Of a stretch of 64,000 nt of DNA, positions 62,396 to 64,000 are shown in pieces (the stretch's first letter is position 1; every line of letters starts with the position of its first letter). Source of the stretch: Ilex aquifolium. Taxonomy: Eukaryota; Streptophyta; Magnoliopsida; Aquifoliales; Aquifoliaceae. A model generated the notes under the pieces. That model was not told the DNA's origin. It saw nothing but the letters and a program-made list of their open reading frames with translations, and made no database searches. The translations under genes and the position numbers were made by a program. The DNA lies in assembly GCA_951799425.1 (NCBI GenBank), contig OX637393.1, forward strand, positions 10,164,744 through 10,228,743, read 5' to 3'.

Positions 62396-63196
62396 TTAAA
62401 AAGTGACTTGAAGGTAATCTACCACATTCTTGTCCAACTGGAATGCTTTGGCAAGCATATCACTCGGCAAGGGCGGGTTTGATCCAAAAACAACATTAGC
62501 CACAGTAATTACACCAGGATTCTGACTGCTCAAACCAGAGATCGAAACAGCACTTCCATACCCCACGTTTCCTTGGTAGTGAACAAGGCCAACCGGAAAG
62601 ACAAACACATCCCCCTTTTGGAGAACTTTTGAAATGAATCGGTTCTCAGGGTTGGAGGTCACAAACCCAACTTCAAGCGTCCCTTCTATGACTGTCAAGA
62701 TCTCTGTGGCACGTGGGTGGATGTGGGGAGGGAGAACACCCCATGCTGCATAGTCAATCCGAGCTAGAGAAATACCAAGGGTGTTCAATCCAGGTATTTG
62801 AGCCACATTAACTGGAGGAACCACAGAGCCAAACCGATTGGATGTATTGCTAGCTATGTGAAGCCCACTAAAGGAAAAATGTGCAGGCTGCACAAATTTG
62901 GGGTCCATGCAAGCACAACCATTAACAAGGACTGTCAACATACAAAATTTTTTTGTAATGGGGTCGAATCCCAATCGGGTTATAATTTATAATAAAAGAT
63001 AATCAAGAAGAATGAATAAAATAATTATGAAATAAAGAAAATGGTATGAAGAAGAAAAATATGTTAAAAGCCTCGAATTTGAACCTGGACTTGTAGTATC
63101 TGCGACGCAAAAATCTTGTAAGGGACTGGGCTCAAATGCCAATGTCAGAGCACAAGAGAGAGCAAGCAAAATTAAAAACAAAATGTGGTTTTCCAT
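62396..63196 (-). CDS. Germin-like protein (subfamily 1 type), gene 2, one intron
   Basis: On the minus strand, exon 1 is 63085-63196 and exon 2 is 62396-62931, with a GT-AG intron of 153 bases at the same codon as in gene 1; exon lengths (112 and 536) are identical too. The product has 215 residues, about 86% identical to gene 1 by hand count, with most differences in the signal peptide. Metal ligands His107, His109, Glu114 ([10 protein letters not shown]) and His155 ([12 protein letters not shown]) are all present, as are Cys30 and Cys45 and the NTS glycosylation site. An additional Cys43 replaces Arg, two residues before the conserved Cys45. Secretion to the apoplast and hexamer formation are expected from the family. 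It converges with gene 1 across about 24 kb. The gene looks intact. Confidence 0.93.
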
Positions 63197-63281
63197 CTTG
63201 ATTATGAAGTAGATGAATAAGAAAGTAGAGAAAGGATACTGTAAAGATTTGGAGTTGTCAAACAAATAGATCGCAATCTCT

Positions 63282-63290
63282 CTATTTATA
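63282..63290 (-). promoter_or_regulatory. TATA box of germin-like gene 2
   Basis: The minus strand reads TATAAATAG, about 86 bases before the ATG at 63196. Confidence 0.7.
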
Positions 63291-64000
63291 GGAGGGGTGA
63301 GGTAAATGGGACGGCAAGTCGAAAGAAGAGGGAAGAAGAGATCTCTACATGAATAAGATATGTTACCGTCTAAAATATAAAATATATGTTGGAAAAGGTC
63401 AAAAACACATCATATATAGTATAAGCCGACTGCTCGGACAAAAGGGCCACACAAGAGGTTCTTCAATTCATATGTTCAAATTTTTATTTTTTATGTAATA
63501 ATTGAAAATCATCTCAATGATGCGTCATTATGATTCATAGCTGTTAATTAAAGACATGTCGTTTGTCAAAATTTGCTCATTCCATACCCGTTCTCTTTAT
63601 AATCATGTATAGTTAGATTCGTGTCATGCTAGTTCGTACTACGCACAAGCGGCGTTTAGTTGATCCTTGCATAAGTTATATTTAAAACCGCAAATTCTGT
63701 GTCGATTTCATGTTGAGTTTTTGCAAATTGTGCCTAAACAACTGTCAAGCCTAACTATTATTTAAACTGAGAATACATATAATCACTTATATTTACGCAC
63801 ATTTGATCAATAAAATGTCTCTTTATCAGTTGAACTACATCTATTCAAGGAGATGGCATTTTATTTGGATATAATAGTCTGCAAAGGCTGAATGGATAAA
63901 AAATTTTGCACCTAATTTACTAATTTGATACCATGTCAAGTGATATAATCACAATAAAGAAATCAAGTCATTACAGTTATAATAACACTATTAGACCTTA
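63291..64000. other. Upstream region of germin-like gene 2
   Basis: The first 350 or so bases, read on the minus strand, resemble 37.2-37.55 kb upstream of gene 1. Shared features include the word GACCTTTT(C)CAACATATAT and an AGACGG(C/T)AACATAT(C/T)TTATT block. Beyond that, AT-rich sequence with no gene. Confidence 0.55.

Noticed and set aside
1-64000. tRNA, rRNA or CRISPR sequences
   Set aside because: No cloverleaf, ribosomal signature or spaced repeat array was seen; tRNA-like words are only primer-binding sites of LTR elements.

Overview
This is a nuclear genomic window from a flowering plant. The evidence is plant-type germin-like protein genes with one GT-AG intron each, type I MADS-box sequences, Tat-type Ty3/gypsy and Ty1/copia LTR elements, CACTA and hAT non-autonomous elements, and AT-rich spacers with TATAAATA promoters. 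The species cannot be named from sequence alone; a eudicot or related lineage is likely.

Only two host genes look intact. Both encode 215-residue apoplastic germin-like (cupin) proteins. One is on the plus strand (37648-38421), the other on the minus strand (62396-63196). They are about 86% identical by hand count, share intron position and promoter sequence, and converge across about 24 kb of transposon-derived DNA, so they are an inverted duplicate pair.

Left part (1-13 kb): two decayed copies of an AGL62-like type I MADS gene (2322 and 10685) with related upstream DNA. A CACTA-type element sits in the second copy. There are also a short LINE insertion with a 13-bp target duplication, an 86-bp perfect tandem duplication, and a kinase exon fragment.

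Middle left (13-37 kb): an 11.7-kb Tat-lineage gypsy element with both LTRs, a 5-bp target duplication, two RNase H domains, an antisense ORF and a 55-bp minisatellite. Next to it is a second, incomplete Tat-like element lying in an intron of an unidentified host gene. The last exon of that gene occurs twice. A block holding the second exon copy and a gag-only gypsy fragment interrupts the second Tat-like element, and a 1.26-kb solo LTR interrupts that gypsy fragment.

Middle right (39-54 kb): a 2.8-kb non-autonomous CACTA element with a perfect 3-bp target duplication carries an FG-repeat, nucleoporin-like segment. Then comes a three-layer nest: a young copia element inside an older LTR element inside a decayed L1 LINE. 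A 2.2-kb solo LTR of Tekay/Del type with a perfect 5-bp target duplication follows.

Right part (55-62 kb): decayed plant-transposon-protein sequence, an old copia element, and the 3' end of an L1 LINE with a 250-bp hAT-type MITE (perfect 8-bp target duplication) in its tail.

No operon-like cluster, CRISPR array, rRNA or tRNA was found. The notable content is the order of nested insertions, possible gene-fragment capture, and duplication history, not a new enzymatic system.
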